From Streptomyces sp. CB02400 (GTDB taxonomy: Bacteria; Actinomycetota; Actinomycetes; Streptomycetales; Streptomycetaceae), in assembly GCF_001905725.1 (NCBI RefSeq), contig NZ_LIWB01000027.1, forward strand, positions 31,297 to 95,296: a DNA stretch of 64,000 nt. Reading direction: 5' to 3'. This document shows, one piece after another, positions 17,486 to 26,414 of this stretch (positions are counted from its first letter, which is position 1; every line of letters begins with the position of its first letter). A model generated the notes under the pieces. The model made no database searches, had not been told where the DNA came from, and saw nothing but the letters and a program-made list of their open reading frames with translations. A program made the position numbers and the translations under genes.

Positions 17486-18427
17486 ATGCCCCCGATCTCC
17501 ACCCGCACCCGGCTCGCCACCGTGTCCGCGCTGACCGCGCTCGGCGCCTTCGCCTCCCTGGGCACGGCGACCGCCGCCGACCCCGCGCTGAACGGCGAGT
17601 GGGCTCCCTTCACCCGCTGCCCCGTGGACGCCCCGGCGATGCTGGCCGCCGACGGCTTCGACAAGACCCCGCAGTGCGTGGTCTCCACCTCGGCGAGCGG
17701 CTCCATCAAGCTGGGCGACACCACCGTGACGACCGGCAGGACCAACCTCCAGATCGGCGTCGTCCAGAACGCGGACGGCACCAGCAGCGTGGTCGCCCCG
17801 GCCTCCGGCGCGCTGGTCGCCGAGCCCGCCACCGTGCCCGGCGGACTGCTCGGCCTGATGTGCCCGAGCGACATATTCGTGATCACGGGCATCTGCGAGT
17901 CGCTGGAGAACTCCAGCCTCAACAAGATCACCGCGACCATGGAGTCCGTCGGCGCGCCCTACGCCTTCGACCAGACCGCGGGCGTCCTCACGGACACACC
18001 CATCGTCGCCCTGCCGGTCCGCATCCACCTGGAGAACCCGCTCCTCGGCAGCAAGTGCTACATCGGAACGGCCGCCGACCCGATCGTGCTGCGCCCCGAG
18101 AACCGCGAGTACCCGGCGTTCGGGATGACCTTCTTCCAGGGTGACGGCACCCTCGACCCGGCCGGCGAGATGAGCCGGATCAACCTCACCGGCGCCACCC
18201 AGAACGACAGCACCTTCGCCGTTCCCGGCGCCACCGGCTGCGGCCTGAACATCGGTCTGATCAACGCCGCGGTGAACGCGAAGACCGGGCTGCCCTCCGC
18301 CTCCGGGAACAACAGCCTGACCCTCAACGACACGCAGACCCACCTCACCGGCCTCAACGCCCCCGGGACCGCCGCCCCCGACGCCGGCAAGGTCCTGGCG
18401 GAGAACTGGCACTCCGCCGCCGAGTAG
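17486..18427 (+). CDS. Secreted protein of unknown function
   Basis: 313 residues. A signal peptide (LATVSALTALGAFASLGTATA) precedes a mature part with cysteines in RCPVD, QCVVST, MCPSD, GICES, KCYIG and GCGLN. The strand-rich sequence with LGDTTVTTGRTNLQIGVVQ and IVALPVRIHLENPLLGSKCY resembles the second domain of other Streptomyces surface proteins that lie with DUF6801 genes, but I cannot name a family. It is 34 bases downstream of the DUF6801-like gene with GGAAGG before the ATG, so probably co-expressed with it. Confidence 0.75.
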   Translation: MPPISTRTRLATVSALTALGAFASLGTATAADPALNGEWAPFTRCPVDAPAMLAADGFDKTPQCVVSTSASGSIKLGDTTVTTGRTNLQIGVVQNADGTSSVVAPASGALVAEPATVPGGLLGLMCPSDIFVITGICESLENSSLNKITATMESVGAPYAFDQTAGVLTDTPIVALPVRIHLENPLLGSKCYIGTAADPIVLRPENREYPAFGMTFFQGDGTLDPAGEMSRINLTGATQNDSTFAVPGATGCGLNIGLINAAVNAKTGLPSASGNNSLTLNDTQTHLTGLNAPGTAAPDAGKVLAENWHSAAE

Positions 18428-18641
18428 CCACCACGGGACCGGAACCGCGCGGCCGCCCCGGCGGTCGACTCTCACAACCGTGACGCGATTCCTCCACAAG
18501 TGATGTACAACACAACAAAGTTGATTTACCGTCAGCTTGCCAAGCCGGTGAACACCGGTGGACCGGTCCGGGTACCGCCCGACGAGGGCGGGGCCCGGCC
18601 GGCCGCCCCACCGGACATGTCGGAGAGCAAGGGGATCACTC

Positions 18642-19853
18642 ATGCCCTCAAGCGCGCGTCCCTCGGTGCTCGGTGAACCGCTCGACCCGCTCCCCAAGAA
18701 GTTCGCGGCCTTCATGCGACCGCTGCTTCCGGGGCTGCTGAACGAGATACGGACCGAGGTCACCCGCACCTACCCGGTGTACGGCAGGCTGCTCAACGGC
18801 CCGGACGGGGACGCGATCCGCCAAGGCGTCGAGCAGGCGCTGACCGCCTTCGTGGACCGGGTGGCCGACCCCGGCAGCAGCTCGGAGCTGCGGGACGAAC
18901 TGCTGCGCAGATTCGGCCGGGTGGAGGCCTACGAGGGCCGTGACCTGGAGGTCCTGCAGGGCGCCTACCGGCTCGGCGCCCGCATCGCACTGCGCCGGGC
19001 CAAGACACTGGGACGGCAGTACAGCCTCTCCCCCGCACTGGTCCTCGCCTTCGCCGACGCCCTCTTCGCATACGTCGAGGAGCTGGAGGCGATCACCCGC
19101 GAGGGGTACGCGGAGGTGCGGGAGCGGGCCGCCTCCGAGGAGTCGGCGTTACGGAGGCAGTTACTGCACTTCCTCCTGGCCTCCTCGCCGATGCCCCGGA
19201 CGACCGTCTCCGAACTGTGCAAGGCCGCCGCCTGGGAGCTGCCCCGCTCGTGCTTCCTCGTCGCCCTGCGTCCTCCGGTGCCGGAGCACATCCAGGCGGG
19301 ACTCGACAGGGACGTCCTCGCCGACCTGGACATACCGCAGCCGCACCTGCTCGTCCCCGGGGACCTCACCCCCCGGCGCCTCGACATGATCCGTACGGCC
19401 CTGACCGGCACCCGTGCCGCGGTGGGCCTGACCGTGCCGATCGCGCAGGCCGCCGACTCCGTCCGCTGGGCCCGCCGTGTGCTCCAGCTCGTTGACGACG
19501 ATGTCATACCCGACGCCCCGCTGATCCGCTGTGAGGATCACCTGACGACCCTGTGGCTGCTGTCCGACTCCGCCCTCGTCGACCGGGTCGCGGCGCGTGA
19601 ACTGGCCGCGCTCGACGAGTTGCCCGCCAGGCGGCGCGACCGGCTCGTCGAGACCCTGCGGGTCCACGTCTCCACCCGGGCGCCCGCCGAACAGGTCGGC
19701 GAGATACTGGGCGTGCACGCCCAGACCGTCCGCTACCGCCTGCGGATGCTGGACACCTACCTGGGCGACCGGCTCGCCGACCCCGACCACCGCTTCGCCA
19801 TCGAGGTGGCCCTCCGCTCGCTCCACCTGCGGGGCCACGACAGCGCGGAGTGA
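18642..19853 (+). CDS. PucR-family transcriptional regulator
   Basis: 403 residues from the ATG at 18642, which has AAGGGG seven bases before it; an ATG 28 codons upstream lacks a ribosome site. The C-terminal 60 residues are the PucR helix-turn-helix: EQVGEILGVHAQTVRYRLRM, then YLGDRLADPDHRFAIEVALR. The N-terminal 170 residues (KFAAFMRPLLPGLLNEIRTE, TLGRQYSLSPALVLAFADAL) resemble the helical sensor domain common in Streptomyces PucR regulators, and a GGDEF-like degenerate domain follows. The ligand is unknown. Position suggests it may regulate the secreted-protein genes or the mce operon, but this is inference. Confidence 0.85.
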   Translation: MPSSARPSVLGEPLDPLPKKFAAFMRPLLPGLLNEIRTEVTRTYPVYGRLLNGPDGDAIRQGVEQALTAFVDRVADPGSSSELRDELLRRFGRVEAYEGRDLEVLQGAYRLGARIALRRAKTLGRQYSLSPALVLAFADALFAYVEELEAITREGYAEVRERAASEESALRRQLLHFLLASSPMPRTTVSELCKAAAWELPRSCFLVALRPPVPEHIQAGLDRDVLADLDIPQPHLLVPGDLTPRRLDMIRTALTGTRAAVGLTVPIAQAADSVRWARRVLQLVDDDVIPDAPLIRCEDHLTTLWLLSDSALVDRVAARELAALDELPARRRDRLVETLRVHVSTRAPAEQVGEILGVHAQTVRYRLRMLDTYLGDRLADPDHRFAIEVALRSLHLRGHDSAE

Positions 19854-19917
19854 CCCCGAGGCGGTGACGCCGAGGCCGGCGTGAGACCTCGTACGGGCCT
19901 CACGCCGACCGTATACC

Positions 19918-19950
19918 GACCTCACGCGGACCTCACGCGGACCTCACGCG
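19918..19950. repeat. Three tandem copies of an 11-bp unit
   Basis: GACCTCACGCG is repeated three times without spacing, between the convergent pucR and GH43 genes. A related fourth copy (GGCCTTACGCCG) follows and earlier partial copies (GGGCCTCACGCCGACC) precede it. It is probably slippage-derived; no function is evident. Confidence 0.7.
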
Positions 19951-19954
19951 GGCC

Positions 19955-21388
19955 TTACGCCGGGTCCAGCCGCCACTGCTGACAGCCGTTGTTCAGCCAG
20001 GTCCACTGGCGTACGTCGGCGCCGTCCGCGGTGGAGCAGCCGGCGACGTCGGCGACCTTGCCGGTGGCCTGGTTGACGATACGGACGTGACCACTGTCCG
20101 TCGCCACGAACCGGAACCGCTGGCAGGTGTTGTCCAGCCACGACCACTGCCGCAGGTCGGCACCGTCGGCGGAGGAGCAGTTCTCGGTGTCGAGCACCTT
20201 GCCGCCGGCGACGTTGACGAGCCGGTGGGTGTCGTCGCCGAGGTCCTCCAGGCGCCACCGCTGGTTGGCTCCGCCGTTGCAGGCGTACTGCTGCACATTG
20301 GCGCCGTCGGCGGACGAACTCCCGGACAGATCCAGACACTTGCCGCTGTTGCGGTTGGTGAGGGTGTAGGTGGTGGAGACGTTCGAGGGCTCACCCGAGG
20401 GTCCGGCCTGGCTCGCCCCGAGCCGTACGGGCGTACCGAAGTTCGGCGAACCGTCCGAGTTCCAGGTGAACTTCTGCGCCCTCGCCGTACGCCCGTTGTC
20501 GCACCCCTCGGACGCGGAGTCGTTGGCGTGGTAGACGATCCAGCTCTCCGTGCCGTCCGGCGAGGTGAAGAAGCCGTTGTGGCCGGGACCGTAGACGCCG
20601 TTGCCGTCACTGCGCTGGAAGACGGGCGTGGACTTCTTGGTCCAGGAGGACGCGGAGGCCGGGTCGGAGCCGGTGAGGGTGAGCTGGCCGAGCTTGTAGT
20701 CGGGGGTCCAGCAGCCGCTCGCGGAGTAGACGAGGAAGGTGCGGCCGCCCCGCTGGAGGATCTCCGGGCCCTCGTTGACGGTGCCGCCCTGCCGTTCCCA
20801 GTCGTACGTGGGCGTGGAGACGGTCGAGAAGGACGAACTCACCGTGTACGGGTTCGACATGCGCGCGGCGACGATGTTCTGCGTCCCGTTGTGCGTGCTG
20901 CCGAAGAGATACAGCCGTCCGTCGATGGTGGCGACGGTGGGGTCCAGCATCCAACTGGAGTTGAGCTGCCCCTTGTAGCTGTACGGCCCCATGGGGTCGG
21001 ACCCGGCGCTCTCCAGGACGTGGCTGCGCTGGGTGGGGTTGTAGTCGGCGATGTTCTGCCCGGCGACGTAGTACAGGTACCAGCGGCCGTTGAGGTAGTG
21101 CAGTTCCGGCGCCCAGATGTTGCAGCACCGGGAGGCCGCGTCGCCCTGCCACACCTGCACGCTGGGGGCGGTGGCGAGACCGCCGAGGGTGGGCGACTTG
21201 CGGATGGTGATGACGTCGGTCCAGGACGTGCTGATCAGGTAGTAGTCGCCGTCGTGGCGGACGATCCAGGGGTCGGCGCCCTTCTGGGCCTTGACGGGGT
21301 TGCCGAAGGAGGCCGCCTGCGCGGACGACTGCCCGAGCGACAGGGCGAGCAGCAGCGCGGCCAGCAGGGTCAGTAGGCGACGGGCCAT
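19955..21388 (-). CDS. Secreted GH43 arabinofuranosidase/xylosidase with ricin-type lectin domain
   Basis: 477 residues from the ATG at 21388. A signal peptide (LLTLLAALLLALSLGQSSAQA) leads to a five-bladed GH43 domain (about residues 28-330). Its three acids are visible: DPWIVRHDGDYYLI (base), MLDPTVATIDGRLYLF (pKa modulator) and NEGPEILQRGGRTFLVYS (general acid). The C-terminal 130 residues are a CBM13/ricin B trefoil with three QxW-type repeats (NQRWRL, CQRFRF, CQQWRL) for binding plant polysaccharide. The likely role is release of arabinose from arabinan or arabinoxylan outside the cell. It overlaps the upstream GH43 gene by 19 bases, so they form one operon. Confidence 0.88.
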   Translation of the reverse strand: MARRLLTLLAALLLALSLGQSSAQAASFGNPVKAQKGADPWIVRHDGDYYLISTSWTDVITIRKSPTLGGLATAPSVQVWQGDAASRCCNIWAPELHYLNGRWYLYYVAGQNIADYNPTQRSHVLESAGSDPMGPYSYKGQLNSSWMLDPTVATIDGRLYLFGSTHNGTQNIVAARMSNPYTVSSSFSTVSTPTYDWERQGGTVNEGPEILQRGGRTFLVYSASGCWTPDYKLGQLTLTGSDPASASSWTKKSTPVFQRSDGNGVYGPGHNGFFTSPDGTESWIVYHANDSASEGCDNGRTARAQKFTWNSDGSPNFGTPVRLGASQAGPSGEPSNVSTTYTLTNRNSGKCLDLSGSSSADGANVQQYACNGGANQRWRLEDLGDDTHRLVNVAGGKVLDTENCSSADGADLRQWSWLDNTCQRFRFVATDSGHVRIVNQATGKVADVAGCSTADGADVRQWTWLNNGCQQWRLDPA

Positions 21389-22347
21389 CCGCTGCTCCAG
21401 TTCAGGAGGTTGATGCCGAGCTTGGGGGTGCCGTTGTCGTTGCCGTCGTAGTAGTGGTAGACGATCAGGTCCCCGTCGACGTCGTTCATGATCGACTGGC
21501 CGCCGGGGCCGATGACGCTGCCGTGCGACTCGAGTACGGGCGTACCGCCGTTGTTCATCATCGAGACGCCGTTCTTGTCGCGGTACGGCCCGGTGACGCT
21601 GGTGGCGCGGCCGACCTTGACCTTGTAGGTGGAGCTGGTGCCGGCGCAGCAGGTGTCGTACGAGGCGAAGAGGTAGTAGTAGCCGTTCCGTTTGACGATG
21701 AACGGCGCCTCGACGGCCTTCGTCCCGGAGGGGCGGGAGGCGAGCGAGTAGCGGGTGGTGTGGGAGGAGAGCTGCTTCCCGGTGGAGGGGTTGATCTGGA
21801 TCATCTTGATCCCGGTCCACCAACTGCCGAAGGACAGCCACCACTTGCCGTCGTCGTCGACGAAGAGGTTGGGGTCGATGGCGTTGTAGTCGCTGGAGGA
21901 GTTCGACGTGTGGACGATGCCGTAGTCGCTCCAGCTGCCCGGCTGTCCGGTGGTCGAGCCGGCCAGCCCGATGGCGGAGGTGTTCGACCCGAACTTCGAG
22001 ACGGAGTAGTACATCAGGTACTTGCCGCCGTGGTACGAGATGTCCGGCGCCCAGGCCTCCGGTACGGAGGAGTAGTTCCGCCACCAGCTCGGCCGGGACG
22101 AGAACGCGTCGGCGCCGGCGGAGAAGGCGGTGCGGTCGGTGGAGGCCTTGTTGGAGATGCCGCCGCCGGTGGCGTAGAGGAGGTACTGCCCGGAGGAGGT
22201 CCGGATCATCGACGGGTCGTGCGTGATGACGGACCCGGTGACGCGGCCGGGGTTGGGGTACGCCGAGGCGGTGGTCGGCATCAGCGCCAGGAGGGCGGCG
22301 GTGGGGATCGCGAGGAGGGCGGTGCGCTTTCGGAGGGTGCGGCTCAT
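21370..22347 (-). CDS. Secreted GH43 endo-1,5-alpha-L-arabinanase-like enzyme
   Basis: 325 residues from the ATG at 22347, after AAGGAGAACCCCGC; the extra upstream frame has no ribosome site and covers the operator region. A signal peptide (ALLAIPTAALLALMPTTASA) precedes a single GH43 domain with catalytic acids in ITHDPSMIRTSSGQYLL, NAIDPNLFVDDDGKWWLSFG and AVEAPFIVKRNGYYYLFAS, and the SYDTCCAG and TGPYRDKNG motifs usual in arabinanases. It probably cuts the arabinan backbone. It is similar to the 27982-28950 enzyme and first in a two-gene operon. Confidence 0.87.
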   Translation of the reverse strand: MSRTLRKRTALLAIPTAALLALMPTTASAYPNPGRVTGSVITHDPSMIRTSSGQYLLYATGGGISNKASTDRTAFSAGADAFSSRPSWWRNYSSVPEAWAPDISYHGGKYLMYYSVSKFGSNTSAIGLAGSTTGQPGSWSDYGIVHTSNSSSDYNAIDPNLFVDDDGKWWLSFGSWWTGIKMIQINPSTGKQLSSHTTRYSLASRPSGTKAVEAPFIVKRNGYYYLFASYDTCCAGTSSTYKVKVGRATSVTGPYRDKNGVSMMNNGGTPVLESHGSVIGPGGQSIMNDVDGDLIVYHYYDGNDNGTPKLGINLLNWSSGWPVAY

Positions 22348-22381
22348 GCGGGGTTCTCCTTGCGGTGGGGTGAGGAGACCG

Positions 22382-22423
22382 TTCGGGATTCCGAACAGCG
22401 ATCGCAAGTTCGAACGGACCGTA
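22382..22423 (-). promoter_or_regulatory. Operator-like region upstream of the GH43 operon
   Basis: Two elements lie 35-76 bases upstream of the GH43 start. One is an inverted repeat TTCGG-GATT-CCGAA (22382-22395). The other is AAGTTCGAACGGACCGTA (22406-22423), which includes the palindrome TTCGAA. The second is found again with one change at 32173-32190 upstream of the arabinose-importer operon, and there too a 5-4-5 inverted repeat lies nearer the gene. This points to a shared regulator. The regulator gene itself was not identified in the window. Confidence 0.55.
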
Positions 22424-22496
22424 GAATCGAACCACTTGCGCGTCAATGGTCCGCGCGGCCCCACTTGCCTCCGCACGGACGGCCCCGCCGAAAGAA

Positions 22497-22534
22497 GCGG
22501 GCGGGCCGCGCATGCACCGCGCCGGCCCGCCCGC
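22497..22534 (-). terminator. Strong hairpin terminator after the DUF4360 gene
   Basis: A perfect 12-bp GC-only inverted repeat (GCGGGCGGGCCG / CGGCCCGCCCGC) with a 14-base loop lies 27 bases beyond the leftward stop at 22561. Confidence 0.75.
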
Positions 22535-22560
22535 TCCCGTTCCCGCTTCTCAGCGGGCCC

Positions 22561-23211
22561 TCACTCCTCCGGGCACTCCTTCCACGCGAGGTGGTACACG
22601 GTGCTGATGTCCCCGTCCGTGGAGTCCATCGTCATGAAGCTGACGTCGTCGGGCGCCGTGGTGCCCGCGCTCACCCGCAGCTCCGTGTTGATGTTGAAGT
22701 TGCGCTGCACCCCGCAGGGTGCGTAGACCAGTTGGGCCCAGTCGGTCTCGTCCGTGGCCTGCCAGTTGTCGTCGAGGGGGCCCGCGAAGGGGTGGCTGCG
22801 GTACTCCGTGTTCGGGGAGCCCTGGAAGTAGTACGACGCCCGCTGCGTCCCCTTCGCGCCGGGCTGGAGCGAGGCGAAGCCCCGGTAGTCGGCGCTGGCG
22901 ATGGCGTAGGTGAAGCCCTGGGGGACGTGCACCAGCAGGCTGAGCTGGCAGTTCTTGCGGGAGTCCGTGGGGGCGGAGTTCCCGCCGGCCTGGGCGAGGT
23001 AGTCGCTGTACGTCACGGTGAAGGCGGTGTTGTCCGCGGAGACGGCGACCGCGGCGGTGCCCTGGGGGCAACCGGAACCGTTCACTGTGGCGACCTTGAT
23101 GACGATCTTGTCCGGCGGCGGGTCCTCGAAACCGGTCGCCGGGTTGTGCGCGGGTAACGCGGCGGTGAGGAGCGCGGCTGCCGCCGCACTCAGGAGCAGT
23201 CCACCAGCCAT
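22561..23211 (-). CDS. Secreted DUF4360-family protein
   Basis: 216 residues. The signal peptide (MAGGLLLSAAAAALLTAALPA) is followed by a conserved domain I recognise as DUF4360: VNGSGCPQGTAAVAVSADNT near the start, FTVTYSDYLAQ, RKNCQLSLLVHVPQGFTYAI, ADYRGFASLQPGAKGTQRAS and YAPCGVQRNFNINTELR. The three or four cysteines probably form disulfides. Proteins of this family are exported by fungi and actinobacteria; their role is unknown. It has its own terminator and promoter, and nothing ties it to the arabinan genes but position. Confidence 0.82.
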   Translation of the reverse strand: MAGGLLLSAAAAALLTAALPAHNPATGFEDPPPDKIVIKVATVNGSGCPQGTAAVAVSADNTAFTVTYSDYLAQAGGNSAPTDSRKNCQLSLLVHVPQGFTYAIASADYRGFASLQPGAKGTQRASYYFQGSPNTEYRSHPFAGPLDDNWQATDETDWAQLVYAPCGVQRNFNINTELRVSAGTTAPDDVSFMTMDSTDGDISTVYHLAWKECPEE

Positions 23212-23539
23212 GGTTCTCCATCCTTCGGTGGGGGGTGATGTCTCGCCTTGCTGTCATGGATCACTGAGACGGTTGAAGCGTCATGTACATGCCAACAACA
23301 CACGCGCATGCGCTCCCGGCCTCGTGAAGGAGGCATGAAGGTGCGGTGAAGGCCGGGAGCGCTCGCATCGTACGAAGCCCCGCGACCGGCGGACAGGGTG
23401 AACTCCGGCCATTCACTTCCGTCACACCGAACCGGGAGGAAACAGGCGTACCGGAACCCTCGTGTGAACGCGGAGGCGCCGGTTCATGGACAATGGCCCA
23501 CCGGCACCCCGTGTGGCAGTACAAGCAGGAGGCGCTCCC
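23212..23539. promoter_or_regulatory. Divergent intergenic region
   Basis: 328 bases between the leftward DUF4360 gene and the rightward GH35-like gene. Open frames here lack codon bias. AGGAGG at about 23527-23532 is the ribosome site for the TTG at 23540. I see no clear operator. Confidence 0.4.
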
Positions 23540-26380
23540 TTGGAGCTCAGCAGGCGTACCTTCACCGCCCTGGCCGGTACGGCGGCGCTCGGTCTCGCGC
23601 TGGCCGGCAGCGGCGGGGCGGCGACCGGCGCGCACGGACCGCGCAGCGTGCCGACGGGCCCGCCGCCGCCTCCTCCGAGCGCGGACGGCAAGCGGCACCG
23701 GATCGGCTACGACCGGTACTCGCTGCTGGTCGACGGCCGGCGCCTGGTGCTGTGGTCCGGCGAGCTGCACCCCTTCCGGCTGCCCAGCCCGTCCCTGTGG
23801 CGGGACGTGCTGCAGAAGCTGCGCGCGGGCGGGTGCAACGCGGTCAGCGTCCCCGTGCCGTGGAACTACCACTCCCCGGCGCCCGGAACGTACGACTTCA
23901 CCGGCGTGCGGGACCTGGACCTCTTCCTGACCATGGCCGCCGAGGAGCGGCTGTACGTCATCCTGCGTCCCGGCCCGTACCTCGGCTCCGCCGATCTCGA
24001 CGCCGGCGGCTTCCCCGGGTGGCTGACGGCCACCGGGGGCCGCGCCCGCACCGCCGACCCCGAGTACCTGCGGCACGTCGACGAGTGGCTGAGCGCCGTC
24101 AACCGCATCGCCGTCCGGCACCTGTTCACCGCGGGCGGCGGCACCGTGCTGCTGTACCAGTTCGAGGACGGGTCCGGGGTCTCCATCGGCGATCCGGCCG
24201 GGCGGGCCTATCTGACCCACCTGTACGACAAGGCGCGCGCCGACCGCATCGACGTACCGCTCTTCCACGCGGACGGGCACTTCGGTGAGGGCGGGACCGG
24301 CCGGCCGACGCCCTCGTTCGTGGCCGCGGCGGCCGGCGGGGCGGCCGATCCGTGGGGCGGGGCCACCTCCGGCGGCAAGGGGTACGCGGAGGTGCGGCGG
24401 ACGCACGGCGCGGCCCACGAGCGGCGCGACCACCTCACGAGCCTCGCCGACGGCGCCACGGTGCACAACGTCGGCGTGGCGTTCGGCGGGACCTCGTGGG
24501 GCTGGCTTCCCTCGCCGGGCGTCTACACCTCGTACGACTACGGGGCGGCGATCACCGAGGGCCGCCGGCCGACGCCGAAGATGGCCGCGCTCCAGCAGCT
24601 CGGCCATCTGCTGCGGACCGTGCCCGACCTCGCCCGGCTGGACCCGGCGGAGGAGGTACGGGCCGAGGACGACCGGCTGAAGGTGCGCCACCTGGCCAAC
24701 CCCGACACCGGCGCCCAGGTGTACGTCCTGCACAACGACTCCGCGGAGCCGGTCGGCTCGATGCTGCCGGACACCGGCATCGACGTACCGGTCACCGTCG
24801 GCGCCCACGACGCCAAGCTGCTCACCACCGGCCTGGAACTGGGCCGGCGGAAACTGGCGTACACCACCGCGCAGCCCATGCTGAACACGACCGTCGGACG
24901 GCAGGACATCGCCCTGTTCACGGGCCGCAGCGGTGAGACGGCACAGGTCGCGCTGGACTGCGACACCGAGCCGGTCACCAACCGGCTGGACGACGAGCCC
25001 GGATGGTCCTACGACCGGGGCAGGCTGAACGTCGTGGTGCCGCTCGGGGTGGGCGGACTGAGCAGGGTGCTGGTCGAGGGCGGGGACTCCGAGACGCCCA
25101 TGGTGCTGCTGTTCGCCGACGACGCGACGGCACTGCACCTGTGGCCGTACGAGACCCCGTCCGGCTCACTGCTGGTCTACGGCCCGGCGCTGCTCCGCTC
25201 GGTCACCCTGCGCGGCTCCACCGCCCATCTCGTCGGCGACCACGTCGGCGAGATGGGCCTGGAGGTGTGGGCACCGCGCGGGATCACCGCCGTGACCTGG
25301 AACGGGCGGCCGGTGCGCACCCGTGTCAGCCGGGCCGGGAGCCTGGTGATGGAAGGGCTGATGCCGGGCGTCCCCGAGGTGCGGCTGCCCGCGCTGGAGG
25401 GCTGGCGGAGGCAGGCGGAGAACCCGGAGTCCGAGGCCGGTTTCGACGACTCGGCGTGGCCGGCCGCCGACCGCACGTCGTCGCACAGTACGACGCCCGT
25501 GCCCGAGGACGGTCCCGTCCTGTTCGCGGACGACTACGGCTTCCACCACGGCGACGTCTGGTACCGGGGGCGGTTCGAGGACACGCGGGGCGTCGAGTCC
25601 GTGTCGCTGTCCTACAGCACCGGTACGCAGGGACTGCTGATGGCCTGGCTGGACGGCCGCCCGCTGGGCACGCACCGCATGCCGGTCCCGGACGAGGACA
25701 CGGCGGATCAGGGCACGTGGACGGCGACGGCCTCCTTCGACGTGCCGGAGAAGCGGCGCGAGCGGGGCCCGCACGTGCTGTCGGTGCTCGTACGGCCGAT
25801 GCAGCACGACGGGGACGAGCGGGCGGAGAACACGCACAAGGCCGCGCGCGGGCTCGTCGCCGTCGAGTTCGGGGGCCGCTCCCGGAGCGTGGAGTGGCGG
25901 ATCCAGGGCGCCGCGGCACCGGACCGGGTGCGCGGGCCGCTGAACAACGGCGGGCTGTACGGGGAGCGGGAGGGCTGGCACCTGCCGGGGTTCGACGACC
26001 GGGAGTGGCGGGCCGCGGAGTTCCCGCGGGAGGTGCGGCGGCAGGGGGTGACCTGGTGCCGGACGGGCTTCCGGCTGGACGTACCCACCGACGTGGACGC
26101 CTCGATCGGGCTCACGATCGACGACGACCCGGAGCACGCCTACCGGGTCCAGGTCTTCCTCAACGGCTGGAACATGGGCCAGTACATCAACGATGTGGGC
26201 CCGCAGCACACCTTCGTCCTGCCGAACGGGATTCTGCGCACACGTGGGACCAACACACTGGCCCTGGCGGTGCTGTCCGACGGGACCACACCGTCGGGCC
26301 CGCGTGATGTACGGCTGACCCTGCTGGGCGCGGTGCAGGGCGGGGTTCCGGTGGAGGCGGTGGACTCACCGGGGAGGTGA
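23540..26380 (+). CDS. GH35 beta-galactosidase-like exported protein, catalytic residues apparently lost
   Basis: 946 residues from the TTG at 23540, chosen because AGGAGG lies seven bases upstream and it puts a twin-arginine signal (SRRTFTALAGTAALGLALAG) at the N-terminus; an ATG 18 codons upstream has no ribosome site. The fold is GH35: LVLWSGELHPFRLP, GGCNAVSVPVPWNYH, RPGPYLGSADLDAGGFPGWL, FGGTSWGWLPSPG and YTSYDYGAAI. C-terminal jelly-roll domains include DDPEHAYRVQVFLNGWNMGQ. In active members the acid/base Glu is in an ENEYG motif and the nucleophile in an SEFY/SEYW-like motif. Here the first reads EDGSG (about residue 209) and the second region reads AADPWGGATSGG. It is therefore probably a binding or degenerate protein rather than a normal galactosidase. 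Confidence 0.8.
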   Translation: MELSRRTFTALAGTAALGLALAGSGGAATGAHGPRSVPTGPPPPPPSADGKRHRIGYDRYSLLVDGRRLVLWSGELHPFRLPSPSLWRDVLQKLRAGGCNAVSVPVPWNYHSPAPGTYDFTGVRDLDLFLTMAAEERLYVILRPGPYLGSADLDAGGFPGWLTATGGRARTADPEYLRHVDEWLSAVNRIAVRHLFTAGGGTVLLYQFEDGSGVSIGDPAGRAYLTHLYDKARADRIDVPLFHADGHFGEGGTGRPTPSFVAAAAGGAADPWGGATSGGKGYAEVRRTHGAAHERRDHLTSLADGATVHNVGVAFGGTSWGWLPSPGVYTSYDYGAAITEGRRPTPKMAALQQLGHLLRTVPDLARLDPAEEVRAEDDRLKVRHLANPDTGAQVYVLHNDSAEPVGSMLPDTGIDVPVTVGAHDAKLLTTGLELGRRKLAYTTAQPMLNTTVGRQDIALFTGRSGETAQVALDCDTEPVTNRLDDEPGWSYDRGRLNVVVPLGVGGLSRVLVEGGDSETPMVLLFADDATALHLWPYETPSGSLLVYGPALLRSVTLRGSTAHLVGDHVGEMGLEVWAPRGITAVTWNGRPVRTRVSRAGSLVMEGLMPGVPEVRLPALEGWRRQAENPESEAGFDDSAWPAADRTSSHSTTPVPEDGPVLFADDYGFHHGDVWYRGRFEDTRGVESVSLSYSTGTQGLLMAWLDGRPLGTHRMPVPDEDTADQGTWTATASFDVPEKRRERGPHVLSVLVRPMQHDGDERAENTHKAARGLVAVEFGGRSRSVEWRIQGAAAPDRVRGPLNNGGLYGEREGWHLPGFDDREWRAAEFPREVRRQGVTWCRTGFRLDVPTDVDASIGLTIDDDPEHAYRVQVFLNGWNMGQYINDVGPQHTFVLPNGILRTRGTNTLALAVLSDGTTPSGPRDVRLTLLGAVQGGVPVEAVDSPGR

Positions 26381-26388
26381 GCCGGAGG

Positions 26389-26414
26389 GTGAGCCCACCG
26401 CCCCGGTGGCTCAC
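26389..26414. terminator. Bidirectional hairpin terminator
   Basis: GTGAGCCCACCG and CGGTGGCTCAC pair with one bulged C and a 3-base loop between two convergent genes; the hairpin overlaps the stop of the GH51 gene. Confidence 0.65.

Noticed and set aside
19918..19950. CRISPR-like repeats
   Set aside because: The 11-bp units are directly adjacent with no spacers.
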